From assembly GCA_963205075.1 (NCBI GenBank), contig CAUJIU010000133.1, forward strand, positions 1 to 43,570: a stretch of DNA of 43,570 nucleotides, in the 5' to 3' direction. Each line of letters opens with the position of its first letter. Position 1 is the first letter of the stretch. The notes under the pieces were generated by a model. It ran no database searches and was not told where the DNA came from. It saw only the letters and a list, made by a program, of their open reading frames with translations. Both the position numbers and the translations under genes were made by a program. This document shows, piece after piece, positions 7,965 to 17,788 of this stretch. Origin of the DNA: Pseudomonadota bacterium. GTDB taxonomy: Bacteria > Pseudomonadota > Alphaproteobacteria > Rhodobacterales > Rhodobacteraceae.

Positions 7965-8558
7965 TCATGTCCGGGCGCGCAGGATCACGAAGGGGTCGCT
8001 GGTGCCGGCCAGCCCGATCTCCTCGCCCTCGTCGGTGGCCAGTATCGTGAAACCGGCCCCGGTCAGCAGCGCGGTGATCTCGGGCACGGTCACGAAGGTA
8101 TAGAACCGGTCGAGCCGGTCGCGGGCCTCGCCGCTGCCGGTCTTCATGCCCAGATGCAGGAGGCCACCGGGCCGCAGCGCGCGGGCAATCGCGGCAAGGT
8201 GGCGCGGCAGGGCGGCGCGGGGGGCGTGCAGCAGGCTGAAATTGGCCCAGACCCCGTCATGGGCCGCCACCGCGTCCAGATCGTCAAAGGTGCCGAGCCG
8301 GGCCGGAACGCCGCGCGACCGGGCGAGCCCGACCATGGCGGGCGTGGCGTCGAGCGCGTCGACGGCAAAGCCCATCTGGATAAATCGCAAGGACGATGTG
8401 CCCGGTCCACAGCCCAGATCGAGGATGCGGCCACCGGGCGGCAGGGCATCCGCGAATCGTTGCAGGCTTTCGCTCGGCGCATCGCCCCCGGCAAACCGGG
8501 CGGCATAGTCCGCCGCCCTGGCCTCGTAGGCGGCGATGGTGCGCGGGTCGGTGGTCAC
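7965..8558 (-). CDS. Class I SAM-dependent methyltransferase
   Basis: This 197-residue protein has a Rossmann-type methyltransferase domain. Motif I is [12 protein letters not shown] (about residues 45-56), followed by an acidic motif II ([10 protein letters not shown]) and [12 protein letters not shown] (motif post-III). It resembles small UbiE/Tam-like methyltransferases. The substrate is not predictable; a small molecule is more likely than RNA or protein given the size. The GTG start overlaps the ispH stop by four bases (GTGA), so it is translationally coupled to ispH. Confidence 0.85.
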   Translation of the reverse strand: MTTDPRTIAAYEARAADYAARFAGGDAPSESLQRFADALPPGGRILDLGCGPGTSSLRFIQMGFAVDALDATPAMVGLARSRGVPARLGTFDDLDAVAAHDGVWANFSLLHAPRAALPRHLAAIARALRPGGLLHLGMKTGSGEARDRLDRFYTFVTVPEITALLTGAGFTILATDEGEEIGLAGTSDPFVILRART

Positions 8559-9505
8559 GCGGGCACCCTGAGCACGCGCGGGACCTTGAACTCGATATCT
8601 TCGGTGACGGTCTCGACCGGCTCCACCGTCAGATCGTAACGGTCGCGGAAGGCGTCCACCACTTCGTCGATCAGCACTTCGGGCGCGCTGGCGCCGGCGG
8701 TGATGCCGACGGCGGTGATCCCCTCCAGCGCCCGCCAGTCGATATCGGCGGCGCGCTGGATCAGTTGCGCATAGGCGCAGCCGGCGCGGGCGGCCACCTC
8801 GACCAGACGGCGCGAATTGGAGGAATTGGGCGCCCCCACCACCAGCAGCGCATCGACGCGCGGCGCGATGGCCTTGACCGCTTCCTGCCGGTTGGTGGTG
8901 GCGTAGCAGATGTCTTCCTTGTGCGGGCCGATGATGGCGGGAAAGCGCTGCCTGAGGGCGGCGACGATTTCTGCCGTGTCATCGACCGAGAGCGTGGTCT
9001 GGGTCACGAAGGCAAGGCGGGCTGGGTCACGGACGGCAACACTCGCCACGTCCTGCACGGTTTCGACCAGCAGCACCTCGCCCTCGGGCAGTTGCCCCAT
9101 GGTGCCCACAGTCTCGGGATGGCCGGCATGGCCGATCATGATCATCTGCAGGCCGTTCTCGTGGTGGCGCGCCGCCTCGTTATGGACCTTGGTGACCAGC
9201 GGGCAGGTGGCGTCGACATGGATCAGGTTGCGCCGCGCCGCCTCGGCCGGGACCGACCGGGCGACGCCATGGGCCGAGAAAATCACCGGGCGGTCAGGCG
9301 GACATTCGTCCAGTTCCTCGACAAAGACCGCACCCTTGGCGCGCAGGCCGTCGACGACGAACTTGTTGTGCACGATCTCGTGGCGGACATAGACCGGCGC
9401 GCCCCATTTCCCGATCGCCATCTCGACGATCCTGATGGCGCGGTCGACACCGGCGCAGAATCCGCGCGGCGCGGCAAGATAGAGGGTGAGCGGCGGTCTG
9501 GTCAT
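8555..9505 (-). CDS. ispH: 4-hydroxy-3-methylbut-2-enyl diphosphate reductase IspH
   Basis: This 316-residue iron-sulfur enzyme carries out the last step of the MEP isoprenoid pathway, reducing HMBPP to IPP and DMAPP. The three cluster cysteines are visible in RGFCAGV (Cys17), DATCPLV and [11 protein letters not shown]. The conserved histidines are in [13 protein letters not shown] and IGHAGHPE. The C-terminal SNSRRLVE and [10 protein letters not shown] segments also match. It heads a minus-strand group with the methyltransferase gene (four-base overlap). Confidence 0.96.
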   Translation of the reverse strand: MTRPPLTLYLAAPRGFCAGVDRAIRIVEMAIGKWGAPVYVRHEIVHNKFVVDGLRAKGAVFVEELDECPPDRPVIFSAHGVARSVPAEAARRNLIHVDATCPLVTKVHNEAARHHENGLQMIMIGHAGHPETVGTMGQLPEGEVLLVETVQDVASVAVRDPARLAFVTQTTLSVDDTAEIVAALRQRFPAIIGPHKEDICYATTNRQEAVKAIAPRVDALLVVGAPNSSNSRRLVEVAARAGCAYAQLIQRAADIDWRALEGITAVGITAGASAPEVLIDEVVDAFRDRYDLTVEPVETVTEDIEFKVPRVLRVPA

Positions 9506-9560
9506 GCGCCGTTGTTAGTCCGGCCGCCACCCAAGGTCCAGTGGCGGGCAGGCCGCCGGG

Positions 9561-10139
9561 CTAGGTCGGGGCGACTTCGTCGGCGTCACTGCTGGCGTCG
9601 GTTCTCGGCTCGCGCGGTGGGCGGCCGATCACCTCGCGCAGCTCCTCGAGCTCGATGAAGTTGTCGGCCTGGCGGCGCAATTCGTCGGCGATCATCGGCG
9701 GCTGGCTGCGGATGGTCGAGACGACCGAGACCCGCACGCCCTTGCGCTGGACCGCTTCCAGCAGCGGGCGGAAATCGCCATCGCCCGAAAACAGCACGAT
9801 ATGGTCGACATGCGGGGCCAGTTCCATGGCATCGACGGTCAGCTCGATATCCATGTTGCCTTTGACTTTGCGGCGGCCCTGGCTGTCGGTGTATTCCTTG
9901 GCCGGCTTGGTGACCATGGTGAAGCCGTTGTAGTTCAGCCAGTCGACCAGCGGGCGGATCGGCGAGTAGTCGTCGTTCTCCAGCAGGGCGGTGTAGTAGA
10001 AGGCGCGCACCAGCTTGCCCCGGCGCATGAACTCCTGCCGCAAGAGCTTGTAGTCAATGTCGAACCCCAGCGACTTCGCGGCCGCATAAAGATTTGATCC
10101 ATCGATGAAGAGCGCCAGGCGCTCGTCCCGATAAAACAT
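9561..10139 (-). CDS. NYN (LabA/DUF88) domain protein, putative RNase
   Basis: This 192-residue protein has a PIN-like NYN domain of the LabA/DUF88 type. Acidic residues expected to bind metal are in LALFIDGSNLYAA (Asp13), GNMDIELTVDAMELAP and LFSGDGDFRPLLEAV, followed by VSVVSTIRSQPPMIADELRRQAD. The last ~25 residues are acidic, proline-rich and probably disordered. NYN proteins are typically nucleases acting on RNA, but the substrates of bacterial LabA-like proteins are largely unknown. It lies 55 bases upstream of ispH on the same strand and is divergent from folK; linkage to ispH may be chance. Confidence 0.85.
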   Translation of the reverse strand: MFYRDERLALFIDGSNLYAAAKSLGFDIDYKLLRQEFMRRGKLVRAFYYTALLENDDYSPIRPLVDWLNYNGFTMVTKPAKEYTDSQGRRKVKGNMDIELTVDAMELAPHVDHIVLFSGDGDFRPLLEAVQRKGVRVSVVSTIRSQPPMIADELRRQADNFIELEELREVIGRPPREPRTDASSDADEVAPT

Positions 10140-10256
10140 CGCAGTTCCCTTCAGTTCTTGATCGGCCGGGGATTACTGAACACACACGTATTTACTGTGA
10201 CCGAATTAGTTGGTGTGTATCGGATGCGCCAAAGCTGACCATCTGCGGAGCCCGGA

Positions 10257-10850
10257 ATGGACCTCGACGTCATGATTGCACTGGGAAGCAACTTGCCGTC
10301 AACGGCAGGAAGCCCGGCAGAGGCTGTCCTTAAGTGCAGGTCAATCATACACCATTCCGTCAGCGCCGTTGATCACACCAGCTTGATCTACCGCACGCCC
10401 GGATTTCCGGCCGGAATCGGCCCGGACTTCGCCAATGCGGTGATTCGGATCAGGTCGTCCCTGACCCCCGATGAGTTGCTGGCGCGGCTGCACCGGATCG
10501 AGGCCGGGTTCGGGCGCGAGCGAAGACAGCGCTGGGGGCAGCGCACGCTCGACATCGATCTGCTGGCCGTCGGGGACCTGGTCCTGCCCGATCCGGCGAC
10601 CCAGACCGGATGGCGGGAGCTGAAGGCGGATGAGCAGGCCCGCCTGGCGCCAGAGCGGCTGATCCTGCCGCATCCGCGGTTGCAGGACCGCGCCTTCGTG
10701 CTGGTCCCCTGGGCCGAGATCGACGCCGGCTGGACGCATCCCCTGACCGGGCTCACGGTCGCGCAGATGCTGGCGGCCCTGCCGCCCGCCGATGTGGCCG
10801 CCGTCCGGCCCTGGACCGGCGGCGACTGGGACGCCCCGCCACACGCCTGA
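10257..10850 (+). CDS. folK: 2-amino-4-hydroxy-6-hydroxymethyldihydropteridine pyrophosphokinase (HPPK)
   Basis: This 197-residue enzyme transfers pyrophosphate from ATP to the pterin in folate synthesis. Family motifs are MIALGSN (residues 6-12), LHRIEAGFGRERRQRWGQRTLDIDLL with the signature RTLDIDLL, and LPHPRLQDRAFVLVPW. It is longer than the usual ~160 residues because of an insertion near residues 105-140 and a C-terminal tail. ATG 10257 is chosen because GGAG sits about seven bases upstream; an internal ATG at 10272 would remove the first beta strand's lead-in. The first ~100 codons use more A/T-ending codons than the surrounding genes. Confidence 0.93.
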   Translation: MDLDVMIALGSNLPSTAGSPAEAVLKCRSIIHHSVSAVDHTSLIYRTPGFPAGIGPDFANAVIRIRSSLTPDELLARLHRIEAGFGRERRQRWGQRTLDIDLLAVGDLVLPDPATQTGWRELKADEQARLAPERLILPHPRLQDRAFVLVPWAEIDAGWTHPLTGLTVAQMLAALPPADVAAVRPWTGGDWDAPPHA

Positions 10851-10853
10851 AAT

Positions 10854-10879
10854 GCCGGCCTGAAACGCCGGCCTGAATC
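10854..10879 (+). repeat. 13-bp tandem repeat after folK
   Basis: Two 13-bp units, GCCGGCCTGAAAC and GCCGGCCTGAATC, follow one another directly. A third, weaker unit (10841-10853, sharing GCCTGAAA) contains the folK stop codon. This looks like local slippage duplication; no function is evident. Confidence 0.6.
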
Positions 10880-10882
10880 CGC

Positions 10883-10911
10883 TTGTCAATCCCTGATGCA
10901 GGACTTACATG
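10883..10911 (+). promoter_or_regulatory. Candidate rpoZ promoter
   Basis: TTGTCA (10883-10888) and TACATG (10906-10911) are 17 bases apart, ending about 40 bases before the rpoZ ATG. The -35 matches the sigma-70 consensus at five of six positions, the -10 at only about three. The placement is sensible for the rpoZ-rel transcript, but this is a pattern match only. Confidence 0.35.
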
Positions 10912-10952
10912 GGGGGCTTCCTAGGATCGCCCAAGACAAGTGGAGTGTGCCG

Positions 10953-11306
10953 ATGGCCCGCGTTACGGTAGAAGATTGCGTCGACAAGGTTCCCAATCGG
11001 TTCGAGCTTGTCATGCTCGCCGCCCATCGCGCCCGCGAAATCGCCGCCGGCTCGCCGGCCACGGTGGTGCGCGACAATGACAAGAACCCGGTCGTGGCCC
11101 TGCGCGAGATCGCCGACGAGGCCCAGCTTGCCGATGATCTGCGCGAACGCGTGATCGAGGCGCACCAGACCCAGATCGAGATCGACGAGCCCGAAGAGGA
11201 CTCGATGGCGCTGCTGATGGGCGCCGAGGTGGACAAGCCCGCGCAGGACGACATGGACGAAGAGCGCATGCTGCGGGCGCTGATGGACGCTCAGGGGCAG
11301 CGCTGA
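10953..11306 (+). CDS. rpoZ: RNA polymerase omega subunit
   Basis: This 117-residue protein is the omega subunit, which helps assemble beta' into RNA polymerase and takes part in ppGpp binding. It starts [24 protein letters not shown] and contains the conserved [10 protein letters not shown] and [13 protein letters not shown]. The C-terminal ~40 residues are acidic, as in alphaproteobacterial homologues. The frame extends upstream to 10896, but ATG 10953 fits the family start and has GGAG at 10942-10945, about seven bases away. It is followed 32 bases later by the rel gene, the usual arrangement and one that groups ppGpp synthesis with a ppGpp target. Confidence 0.96.
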   Translation: MARVTVEDCVDKVPNRFELVMLAAHRAREIAAGSPATVVRDNDKNPVVALREIADEAQLADDLRERVIEAHQTQIEIDEPEEDSMALLMGAEVDKPAQDDMDEERMLRALMDAQGQR

Positions 11307-11338
11307 GGCGCAGGCCGGCCCCGCCCCCGGAGGACCAG

Positions 11339-13477
11339 ATGACCACGGCCGACGAACTTGTCACTCTGGTCCGCAGCTACAACCCGCGAACGAACGAGAA
11401 ACTGCTGCGTGAGGCCTATGGCTTCGGGCAGCAGATGCATGACGGCCAGGCGCGCCGGTCGGGCGAGCCCTATTTCACCCATCCGGTTGCGGTGTCGGTC
11501 CTGCTGGCCGAGCAGCAGATGGATGATGCCACGCTGGTCACGGCGCTGCTGCACGACACTATCGAGGATACCAAGGCCAGCTATGGCGAGATCGAGCGCC
11601 GCTTTGGCCACGAGATCGCCGAACTGGTCGATGGCGTCACCAAGCTGACCAACCTGCAGCTGGACTCGACCAAGACCCAGCAGGCCGAAAACTTCCGCAA
11701 GCTGTTCATGGCGACCTCGCGCGATCTGCGGGTGACGCTGGTCAAGCTGGCCGACCGCCTGCACAACATGCGTACCATCAAGTCGATGTCGCCGGAAAAG
11801 CAGATCCAGAAGGCGCGCGAAACCATGGATATCTACGCGCCGCTGGCCGGGCGCATGGGTATGCAATGGATGCGCGAAGAACTGGAAGACCTGGCGTTCC
11901 GGGTCCTGAACTCGGAGGCGCGCAACTCGATCATCCGCCGCTTCATCACCTTGCAGCGCGAAAGCGGCGACGTGATCCAGAAGATCACCGCCGACATGCG
12001 CATCGAGCTGGAAAAGGCCAAGATCAGCGCCGAGGTGATGGGCCGCGCCAAGAAGCCCTATTCGATCTGGCGCAAGATGCAGGAAAAGGACCAGGGCTTT
12101 TCGCGCCTGTCCGACATCTACGGCTTTCGCATCATCACCGCGACCGAGGCTGACTGCTACCGGGTGCTCGGGGCCATCCACCAGCGCTGGCGCGCCGTGC
12201 CGGGGCGGTTCAAGGACTATATCTCGCAGCCCAAGTCCAACGGCTACCGCTCGATCCACACCACGGTTTCGGGGCGCGACGGCAAGCGGGTCGAGGTGCA
12301 GATCCGCACCCGCGAGATGCACGAGGTCGCCGAGACCGGGGTGGCCGCGCATTGGTCCTACCGCAACGGCGAGCGGGTCGAGAACCGCTTTGCCGTCGAT
12401 CCGGTGCACTGGATCGCCTCGCTGTCCGAGCGTCTGGATGACGGCCACGACCACGACGAGTTTCTCGAGGCGGTCAAGCTGGAGATGTATCAGGATCAGG
12501 TCTTCTGCTTCACGCCCAAGGGCGATGTCATCAAGCTGCCGCGCGGCGCCACGCCGATCGACTTTGCCTATGCCATCCATACCCGCATCGGCAGCGCCTG
12601 CGTCGGCGCGCGGATCGACGGCATGCGGGTGCCGCTCTGGACCCGGCTGAAGAACGGCCAGTCGGTCGATATCATCACCGCCGACGGCCAGACGCCGCAG
12701 GCAACCTGGATCGACATTGCCGTGACCGGCCGCGCCAAGACCGCCATCCGGCGCGCCCTGCGCGAGGAGGACCGCGAGCGGTTCATCAAGCTGGGCGCCG
12801 AACTGGCGCGGGTGGCGTTCGAGAATGTCGGCAAGAAGGCCACCGACAAGGCGATGCGCACCGCCGCCAAGACGCTGGCGCTCGACAGCGCCGATGAATT
12901 GCTGGCCCGCCTGGGCAGCGCCGAGCTGACGGGCCGCCAGGTGGTGCGCGCGATCTATCCCGATCTGGCCGAGCTGCCGGGCGAGGAAGTCGATGAAACC
13001 CACGCGGTCATCGGGCTTGAGGGCGGCGCCTCCTTCACCCGCGCCGCCTGTTGCCAGCCGGTGCCGGGCGAGCGGATCGTCGGCATCACCTTTCGCGGTC
13101 AGGGCGTGATCGTGCATGCCATCGATTGCGAGAACCTGACCGATTACGAAGACCAGCCCGAGCGCTGGGTCGACCTGCGCTGGCAGGAGGGCACCCACCG
13201 TCCGGTCAACACCGTGACGCTCGATCTGACCATCAGCAACGATGCCGGGGTGCTGGGACGAATTTGCACGTTGATCGGCGAGCAAAGCGCCAATATCTCG
13301 GACCTGAACTTCCTGGATCGCAAGCCCGATTTCTACCGGCTGCTGGTTGACGTGGATCTGCGCGATGCCGAACATCTGCATCGGGTGATGAAGGCGGTCG
13401 AGGCCGAAAGCAACGTGTCGTCCCTGATGCGATACCGCAACCCGAAACGCGCCACGCAGCAGGTGGCAGCCCATTAG
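11339..13477 (+). CDS. rel: Bifunctional (p)ppGpp synthetase/hydrolase (Rel/SpoT, RSH)
   Basis: This 712-residue long RSH protein makes and degrades (p)ppGpp in the stringent response. The N-terminal HD hydrolase domain is intact (LLHDTIEDT, His72-Asp73), so it should be bifunctional. The synthetase domain follows (RHFKDYISQPKSNGYRSIH-type segment, around residues 290-315). A TGS domain then begins near VFCFTPKGDVIKLPRGATPIDFAYAIH, followed by a helical linker, a zinc-finger/CC region (RAACCQPVPGERIVG) and a C-terminal ACT domain. The ATG has GGAGGA about four bases upstream. It is probably the organism's only long RSH, as in most alphaproteobacteria, but that cannot be checked here. Confidence 0.96.
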   Translation: MTTADELVTLVRSYNPRTNEKLLREAYGFGQQMHDGQARRSGEPYFTHPVAVSVLLAEQQMDDATLVTALLHDTIEDTKASYGEIERRFGHEIAELVDGVTKLTNLQLDSTKTQQAENFRKLFMATSRDLRVTLVKLADRLHNMRTIKSMSPEKQIQKARETMDIYAPLAGRMGMQWMREELEDLAFRVLNSEARNSIIRRFITLQRESGDVIQKITADMRIELEKAKISAEVMGRAKKPYSIWRKMQEKDQGFSRLSDIYGFRIITATEADCYRVLGAIHQRWRAVPGRFKDYISQPKSNGYRSIHTTVSGRDGKRVEVQIRTREMHEVAETGVAAHWSYRNGERVENRFAVDPVHWIASLSERLDDGHDHDEFLEAVKLEMYQDQVFCFTPKGDVIKLPRGATPIDFAYAIHTRIGSACVGARIDGMRVPLWTRLKNGQSVDIITADGQTPQATWIDIAVTGRAKTAIRRALREEDRERFIKLGAELARVAFENVGKKATDKAMRTAAKTLALDSADELLARLGSAELTGRQVVRAIYPDLAELPGEEVDETHAVIGLEGGASFTRAACCQPVPGERIVGITFRGQGVIVHAIDCENLTDYEDQPERWVDLRWQEGTHRPVNTVTLDLTISNDAGVLGRICTLIGEQSANISDLNFLDRKPDFYRLLVDVDLRDAEHLHRVMKAVEAESNVSSLMRYRNPKRATQQVAAH

Positions 13478-13494
13478 AGCGTCTGGAGCAACAA

Positions 13495-14115
13495 GTGGTC
13501 TTTAAGCGACGCGACCGGCGCAGCGTCCTGCAGTTCATGGCCGCCCTGATCTACCCGCGCGGCGGCTGGCGGCGGGCGTTCGAATACGTCAAGCACCGCC
13601 TGCGCCGGCTGCCCGACACGCCCGAGCGGATCTCGCGCGGGGTCTGGGCCGGCGTGTTTACCAGCTTTACCCCCTTTTACGGGCTGCATTTCGTTGTAGC
13701 CCTGGCGGTCGCGCGCCTGATGCGCGGCAATTACCTGTCGGCCCTACTTGGCACCTTCTTCGGCAACCCGCTGACCTATGTGCCCATTGCCGCGATTTCG
13801 ATGCAGACCGGGCATTTCCTGCTGGGCAGCCGGCCGCAGGCAGGCTTCCGGTCATCGCTCTTTGACAAGTTCCGCGATGCCACGGGCGATCTGTGGCACA
13901 ATTTCATGGCGATGTTCACCGCCCAGAAGGCCGACTGGCACGGGCTGCAGGTGTTCTACCAGGATGTGTTTCTGCCCTATCTGGTCGGCGGCATCATTCC
14001 GGGCATCGTGGCGGCGACGGTATGCTATTACTTCTGCCTGCCGCTGATCCGCGCCTACCAGAAACGCCGCCGCAAGCGGCTTCAGGCCAAGCTGACGCAG
14101 TTGGAGCGGCGCTGA
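13495..14115 (+). CDS. DUF2062 domain membrane protein
   Basis: This 206-residue protein matches DUF2062: a basic amphipathic N-terminus, then [25 protein letters not shown]-like sequence, two close hydrophobic segments (about residues 55-100, with [12 protein letters not shown]), a soluble middle and a further membrane segment (about 160-185, [16 protein letters not shown]), ending in a very basic tail. The function of the family is unknown. The GTG start has GGAG about seven bases upstream. It sits 17 bases after rel and 67 bases before pdxJ in a run of same-strand core genes, a position seen in other Rhodobacterales. Confidence 0.85.
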   Translation: MVFKRRDRRSVLQFMAALIYPRGGWRRAFEYVKHRLRRLPDTPERISRGVWAGVFTSFTPFYGLHFVVALAVARLMRGNYLSALLGTFFGNPLTYVPIAAISMQTGHFLLGSRPQAGFRSSLFDKFRDATGDLWHNFMAMFTAQKADWHGLQVFYQDVFLPYLVGGIIPGIVAATVCYYFCLPLIRAYQKRRRKRLQAKLTQLERR

Positions 14116-14182
14116 CCGGCAGGGACTGGCGAATCCGTCAGGTCCGGGTAGTCTGCGGGCCGAAGCATGCAAAGGGCCTGTC

Positions 14183-14929
14183 ATGACAAACAACAAGTTG
14201 CGTCTGGGCGTCAACATCGACCACGTGGCGACCGTGCGCAACGCGCGCGGCTCGGCCTATCCCGACCCGATCCGCGCGGCAAAGCTGGCCGAGGCCGCCG
14301 GGGCCGACGGCATCACCGCACATCTGCGCGAGGACCGGCGGCATATCTCGGACGCCGATATCGACGGGTTGATGGCGGCTCTGGGCATACCGCTCAACTT
14401 CGAGATGGCCGCCACCGCCGAGATGCAGGCCATCGCCCTGCGCCATCGTCCCCATGCCGTCTGCATCGTCCCCGAAAAGCGCGAGGAGCGGACGACCGAA
14501 GGCGGGCTGGAAGTGGCGCGCGACGAAAACCGCCTGGCCCATTTCATCGCCCCCCTGCGCGACGCCGGCTGCCGGGTGTCGATCTTCATCGCCGCCGACC
14601 AGGCCCAGATCGACGCCGCCAACCGGATCGGGGCGCAGGTGATCGAACTGCATACCGGCGCCTATTGCGACCTGCATGCCGAGGGCGATTTCACCGGGCG
14701 CGACCGCGAGGCGCAACGGCTGACCGAGATGGCCGCCTATGCCCATGACCTCGGGCTGGAGGTCCATGCCGGGCACGGGCTGACCTATGAAACCGTCAGC
14801 CCCATCGCGGCGATAGCGCAGGTGCGGGAGCTGAACATCGGCCATTTCATCATCGGCGAGGCGATCTTTCGCGGGCTGACCCCCGCCATCGAAGAAATGC
14901 GCCGCCTGATGGACGAGGCCCGCCCGTGA
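14183..14929 (+). CDS. pdxJ: Pyridoxine 5'-phosphate synthase PdxJ
   Basis: This 248-residue TIM-barrel enzyme condenses 1-deoxyxylulose 5-phosphate with 3-amino-1-hydroxyacetone phosphate to make pyridoxine 5'-phosphate. Motifs are [18 protein letters not shown] (start), [53 protein letters not shown] and [14 protein letters not shown], all standard for PdxJ. Length is normal. The stop overlaps the GTG of the following Dabb gene. Confidence 0.96.
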   Translation: MTNNKLRLGVNIDHVATVRNARGSAYPDPIRAAKLAEAAGADGITAHLREDRRHISDADIDGLMAALGIPLNFEMAATAEMQAIALRHRPHAVCIVPEKREERTTEGGLEVARDENRLAHFIAPLRDAGCRVSIFIAADQAQIDAANRIGAQVIELHTGAYCDLHAEGDFTGRDREAQRLTEMAAYAHDLGLEVHAGHGLTYETVSPIAAIAQVRELNIGHFIIGEAIFRGLTPAIEEMRRLMDEARP

Positions 14930-15243
14930 TCGAGCATGTGGTGATGTTGGCTCTGGAGGACCGGCATGGCGGCGCCGAACTGGCGGCCGTCATGGCCGGT
15001 CTGGCCGGGCTTGTGGGCCGGCTGGACGGGTTCACCGGCTTCCGCCACGGCCCCAACCGCGATTTCGAGGGCAAGAGCGGCGCTTATCCTTACGGATTCG
15101 CATGCACCTTTCGCGACGCCGCGGCGCTGCAAGCCTATGCCGGGGATGCCGGACACATGGCGCTGGGCGCGCGGCTGGTGGCGCTCTGCAAGGGCGGCGG
15201 CGAGGGGATCATGGTGATCGACCTCGACCTGTCAGGAGCCTGA
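14926..15243 (+). CDS. Dabb (stress-responsive alpha/beta barrel) family protein
   Basis: This 105-residue protein fits the Dabb family: an N-terminal IEHVVMLAL strand with the characteristic early histidine, a central [18 protein letters not shown] segment, [21 protein letters not shown] and a short C-terminal strand. Dabb proteins are small dimeric ferredoxin-like barrels, mostly without known function. The GTG overlaps the pdxJ stop (GTGA), and acpS follows four bases later, so it is embedded in the pdxJ-acpS operon. A link to vitamin B6 or fatty-acid metabolism is only suggested by position. Confidence 0.8.
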   Translation: MIEHVVMLALEDRHGGAELAAVMAGLAGLVGRLDGFTGFRHGPNRDFEGKSGAYPYGFACTFRDAAALQAYAGDAGHMALGARLVALCKGGGEGIMVIDLDLSGA

Positions 15244-15247
15244 GCCG

Positions 15248-15667
15248 ATGATCCTCGGGATCGGGACAGACCTGTGCAACATCGACCGGATCGAGGCGAC
15301 GCTGGCCCGCTTTGGCGACCGTTTCCGCAACCGGGTGTTCACCGAACTCGAACAGCGCAAGGCCGCCAGCCGCCCGCGCGCCGTGGCCGCCACCTACGCC
15401 AAGCGCTGGGCCGCCAAGGAGGCCTGCTCGAAGGCGCTGGGCACCGGCTTGCGCATGGGCATCGCCTGGAAGGACATGTCGGTAAGCAACCTGCGGACCG
15501 GACAGCCGGTCATGCACGTCACCGGCTGGGCGCGCGAGCGGCTCGACCAGATGACACCACCGGGTTACTCAGCGGTGATCCACGTGACGCTGACCGATGA
15601 TCACCCCTGGGCACAGGCCTTTGTGGTGATCGAGGCGGTTCCGGACGCTGGCGGCGGCCATGTTTGA
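15248..15667 (+). CDS. acpS: Holo-[acyl-carrier-protein] synthase
   Basis: This 139-residue enzyme transfers 4'-phosphopantetheine from CoA to apo-ACP. The Mg-binding residues are visible in [13 protein letters not shown] (Asp8) and [14 protein letters not shown] (Glu in the WAAKEA motif). The C-terminal strand carries [12 protein letters not shown]. Length is near normal. Its stop lies eight bases inside the start of the following MFS gene. In related genomes the expected next gene is lepB, so the 3' neighbour here is unusual. Confidence 0.95.
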   Translation: MILGIGTDLCNIDRIEATLARFGDRFRNRVFTELEQRKAASRPRAVAATYAKRWAAKEACSKALGTGLRMGIAWKDMSVSNLRTGQPVMHVTGWARERLDQMTPPGYSAVIHVTLTDDHPWAQAFVVIEAVPDAGGGHV

Positions 15668-16871
15668 CGGGAGCCGCGCGCTGACACGATCCAACCCCGG
15701 CCTCGGGACACTTCTGTTTGCGCAGGTTCCGGCCGACTTCGCCGACTGGCTGGATTTCGTCGCAATCGGAACGGTGCTTGCCTACTACTGGCATGCGCCG
15801 CCTTTCGCCTTCGCCTGGCTGGCCGTCGCGATGGGTCTGCCGTATTTGACCGTGGGCGTGCTGGCAGGCGCATTGGTCGACCGACTGGACGCACGACAGG
15901 TCATGATCCTTGGAAACCTCGGGCGTGGACTCGGCAGCGCCGCGCTGATCTTCGCGCCGAACTGGCCAACTCTGGTCGCCTTCGTGGCGCTGCGCGGATG
16001 TGCCGACAGTTTCTATAGTCCGGCCAAACAGGCCGCGATGCAGTCGCTTGTGGCGGGGCCCGATCTTTTGGCAGCCAATGGGCTGAGTTTTTCGATCAAC
16101 CAGAGTAGCAAGATCGTGGCACCAGCGCTGGGTGGAGTGCTGATTGCACTTGTGACGCCGCAAGGTGTCTTCGCGACGAATGCTGTAGTCTCGATGATTG
16201 CAGCGCTTCTGCTGATCCCGCTGAGGGCAGTTCCAGCAACTGCACAGAAAGGCACGAGCTTGCGGCATGACCTTGCCGAGAGCGTAGCACTCTTGCGCAA
16301 AACGCCGGCGTTGGGCGCTGCAATCGGCATGATGTCTGCGGGGTTCTTTGCCGTCTTTCTCTATGACACACTGATTGCGCCGACCCTGTTCAGCCTCGGC
16401 GCCAGCTCGACCACTTTCGGCTTCTGTCTGGCCGCGGTCGGGGCGGGCGGGGTGATCGGTGGGGTCACTGTTGGCCGGGCAACTGGTGCCGGAAATAGCT
16501 TCAAGATGATCGCACTGGCCGCAGGTCCGTCTGGTGCAACGATCATGTGTGTGGGGATGCTGCAAATTGCCGATCTTCGGCCGCCTGCGGCATTTCTGGT
16601 TGCGGCATTTCTGCTGATTGGATTTCTTTCAGCGCGTTCGGTTGTGCCCACGCGCGCAATTCTCCAAGAGTATACGCCGCCCGGCAGCATGGGTCGAGTG
16701 GCGGCGTTGAACGAGGCTGCCAGCACACTGGCCCTGCTGGTCGCGCCATTTGCCGGCGCCGCGCTCGCGGCAGGGCTTTCTTATGGCGCGGCATTTGTGG
16801 CGGGCGGCATGTTGATGATTTGTGTGGCCCTGATCGCGGCCCGTTACGCGGCTCAATTATCGGACAAGTGA
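15660..16871 (+). CDS. MFS transporter, likely horizontally acquired
   Basis: This 403-residue protein has about 12 hydrophobic segments and the major-facilitator loop motif between segments 2 and 3 ([21 protein letters not shown]). It resembles EntS/MFS_3-type exporters. Substrate unknown. Its ATG lies eight bases inside acpS. Codon and base use differ from both neighbours: many A- or T-ending codons and A/T-rich runs (for example around 16060-16230), whereas acpS and lepB are strongly GC-ending. In the usual Rhodobacterales order acpS is followed by lepB, so the gene seems to be an insertion into a core operon. No transposase, repeat or att-like sequence flanks it. Confidence 0.85.
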   Translation: MFDGSRALTRSNPGLGTLLFAQVPADFADWLDFVAIGTVLAYYWHAPPFAFAWLAVAMGLPYLTVGVLAGALVDRLDARQVMILGNLGRGLGSAALIFAPNWPTLVAFVALRGCADSFYSPAKQAAMQSLVAGPDLLAANGLSFSINQSSKIVAPALGGVLIALVTPQGVFATNAVVSMIAALLLIPLRAVPATAQKGTSLRHDLAESVALLRKTPALGAAIGMMSAGFFAVFLYDTLIAPTLFSLGASSTTFGFCLAAVGAGGVIGGVTVGRATGAGNSFKMIALAAGPSGATIMCVGMLQIADLRPPAAFLVAAFLLIGFLSARSVVPTRAILQEYTPPGSMGRVAALNEAASTLALLVAPFAGAALAAGLSYGAAFVAGGMLMICVALIAARYAAQLSDK

Positions 16872-16893
16872 GCGCATCGCGCGCCCCCTTCGC

Positions 16894-16922
16894 TTGACTT
16901 GGCGACATGCGGCGCTCATGTA
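16894..16922 (+). promoter_or_regulatory. Candidate lepB promoter
   Basis: TTGACT (16894-16899) is followed 17 bases later by CATGTA (16917-16922). The -35 is good, the -10 weak. It would give lepB-rnc-era a promoter of their own downstream of the inserted MFS gene. Pattern match only. Confidence 0.3.
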
Positions 16923-16951
16923 GCGCGGGAACTCGAACAAGGAAGTTGATG

Positions 16952-17788
16952 ATGGCCGAAGAGTCTGGGCTTTGGGGTGGGGTCAAGGAAACACTCAAGA
17001 CAGTGGTTTACGCACTGCTGATCGCGGGGGCGTTCAGGACCATCCTGTTCCAGCCGTTCTGGATTCCCTCCGGCTCGATGAAGGACACTCTGCTGATCGG
17101 TGACTTCCTGTTCGTCAACAAGATGGCCTATGGCTATTCCTACGCCTCGTGCCCCTCCATCCGCATCCCGGCGCTGGGCATCGACATCGACGCCGAGGAT
17201 TTCTGCGGCTTCCTCAAGGGCCGCGACGGTCGCATCCTGGGCTCCGAGCCCGAGCGCGGCGACGTGGTGGTGTTCCGCCATCCGGTCACGGGCCGCGATT
17301 TCATCAAGCGGCTGATCGGCCTGCCGGGCGACCGCATCCAGGTCAAGGACGGGCTGCTCTATATCAACGACGTCGCCGTCACCGTCGAGGATGACGGCAT
17401 CTTCGAGGAAGTGTTCGAGCCGCAGGGGCCGCAAGGCCTGGCGCCCCGCTGTTCCAACGGCGCGGTCGGGGTCGGGGCGATCTGCCAGAAGGAGCGCCAG
17501 CTCGAAACCCTGCCCAATGGCGTCGTGCACTCGATCCTGAACATCGGCGATCAGGAGCTGGACCATACCGGCGTGTTCACCGTGCCCGAGGGCAACTATT
17601 TCTTCATGGGTGACAACCGCGACAACTCGACCGACAGCCGCGTGGCGCAAAGCGCGCGCGGGGTCGGTTTTGTCCCGGTCGAAAACCTGATCGGCCGCGC
17701 GGACCGGATCATCTTTTCCTCGGCGGGGCGGTCCATGCTGGCCTTCTGGACCTGGCGGTCCGACCGGTTCTTCAAGGCGATCGAGTGA
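16952..17788 (+). CDS. lepB: Signal peptidase I
   Basis: This 278-residue inner-membrane protease removes signal peptides from exported proteins. A single N-terminal membrane segment (about residues 17-34) leads into PSGSMKDTL with nucleophile Ser42; the general base is Lys119 in [14 protein letters not shown], and the C-terminal box is [15 protein letters not shown] cysteine pair (Cys67, Cys85) in the periplasmic part may form a disulfide. ATG 16952 is chosen over 16949 and the open frame to 16907 because AAGGAAG (16939-16945) is six bases away. The stop overlaps the GTG of rnc. Confidence 0.95.
   Translation: MAEESGLWGGVKETLKTVVYALLIAGAFRTILFQPFWIPSGSMKDTLLIGDFLFVNKMAYGYSYASCPSIRIPALGIDIDAEDFCGFLKGRDGRILGSEPERGDVVVFRHPVTGRDFIKRLIGLPGDRIQVKDGLLYINDVAVTVEDDGIFEEVFEPQGPQGLAPRCSNGAVGVGAICQKERQLETLPNGVVHSILNIGDQELDHTGVFTVPEGNYFFMGDNRDNSTDSRVAQSARGVGFVPVENLIGRADRIIFSSAGRSMLAFWTWRSDRFFKAIE

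Noticed and set aside
10151-10256. Possible operator ACACACAC...GTGTGTAT between the NYN gene and folK
   Set aside because: The arms match only partly and are more than 25 bases apart; simple CA/GT runs are enough to explain it.
11291-13474. Open frame of 727 codons antisense to the rel gene
   Set aside because: No recognisable domain, exact mirror of a highly conserved sense gene; a composition artefact.
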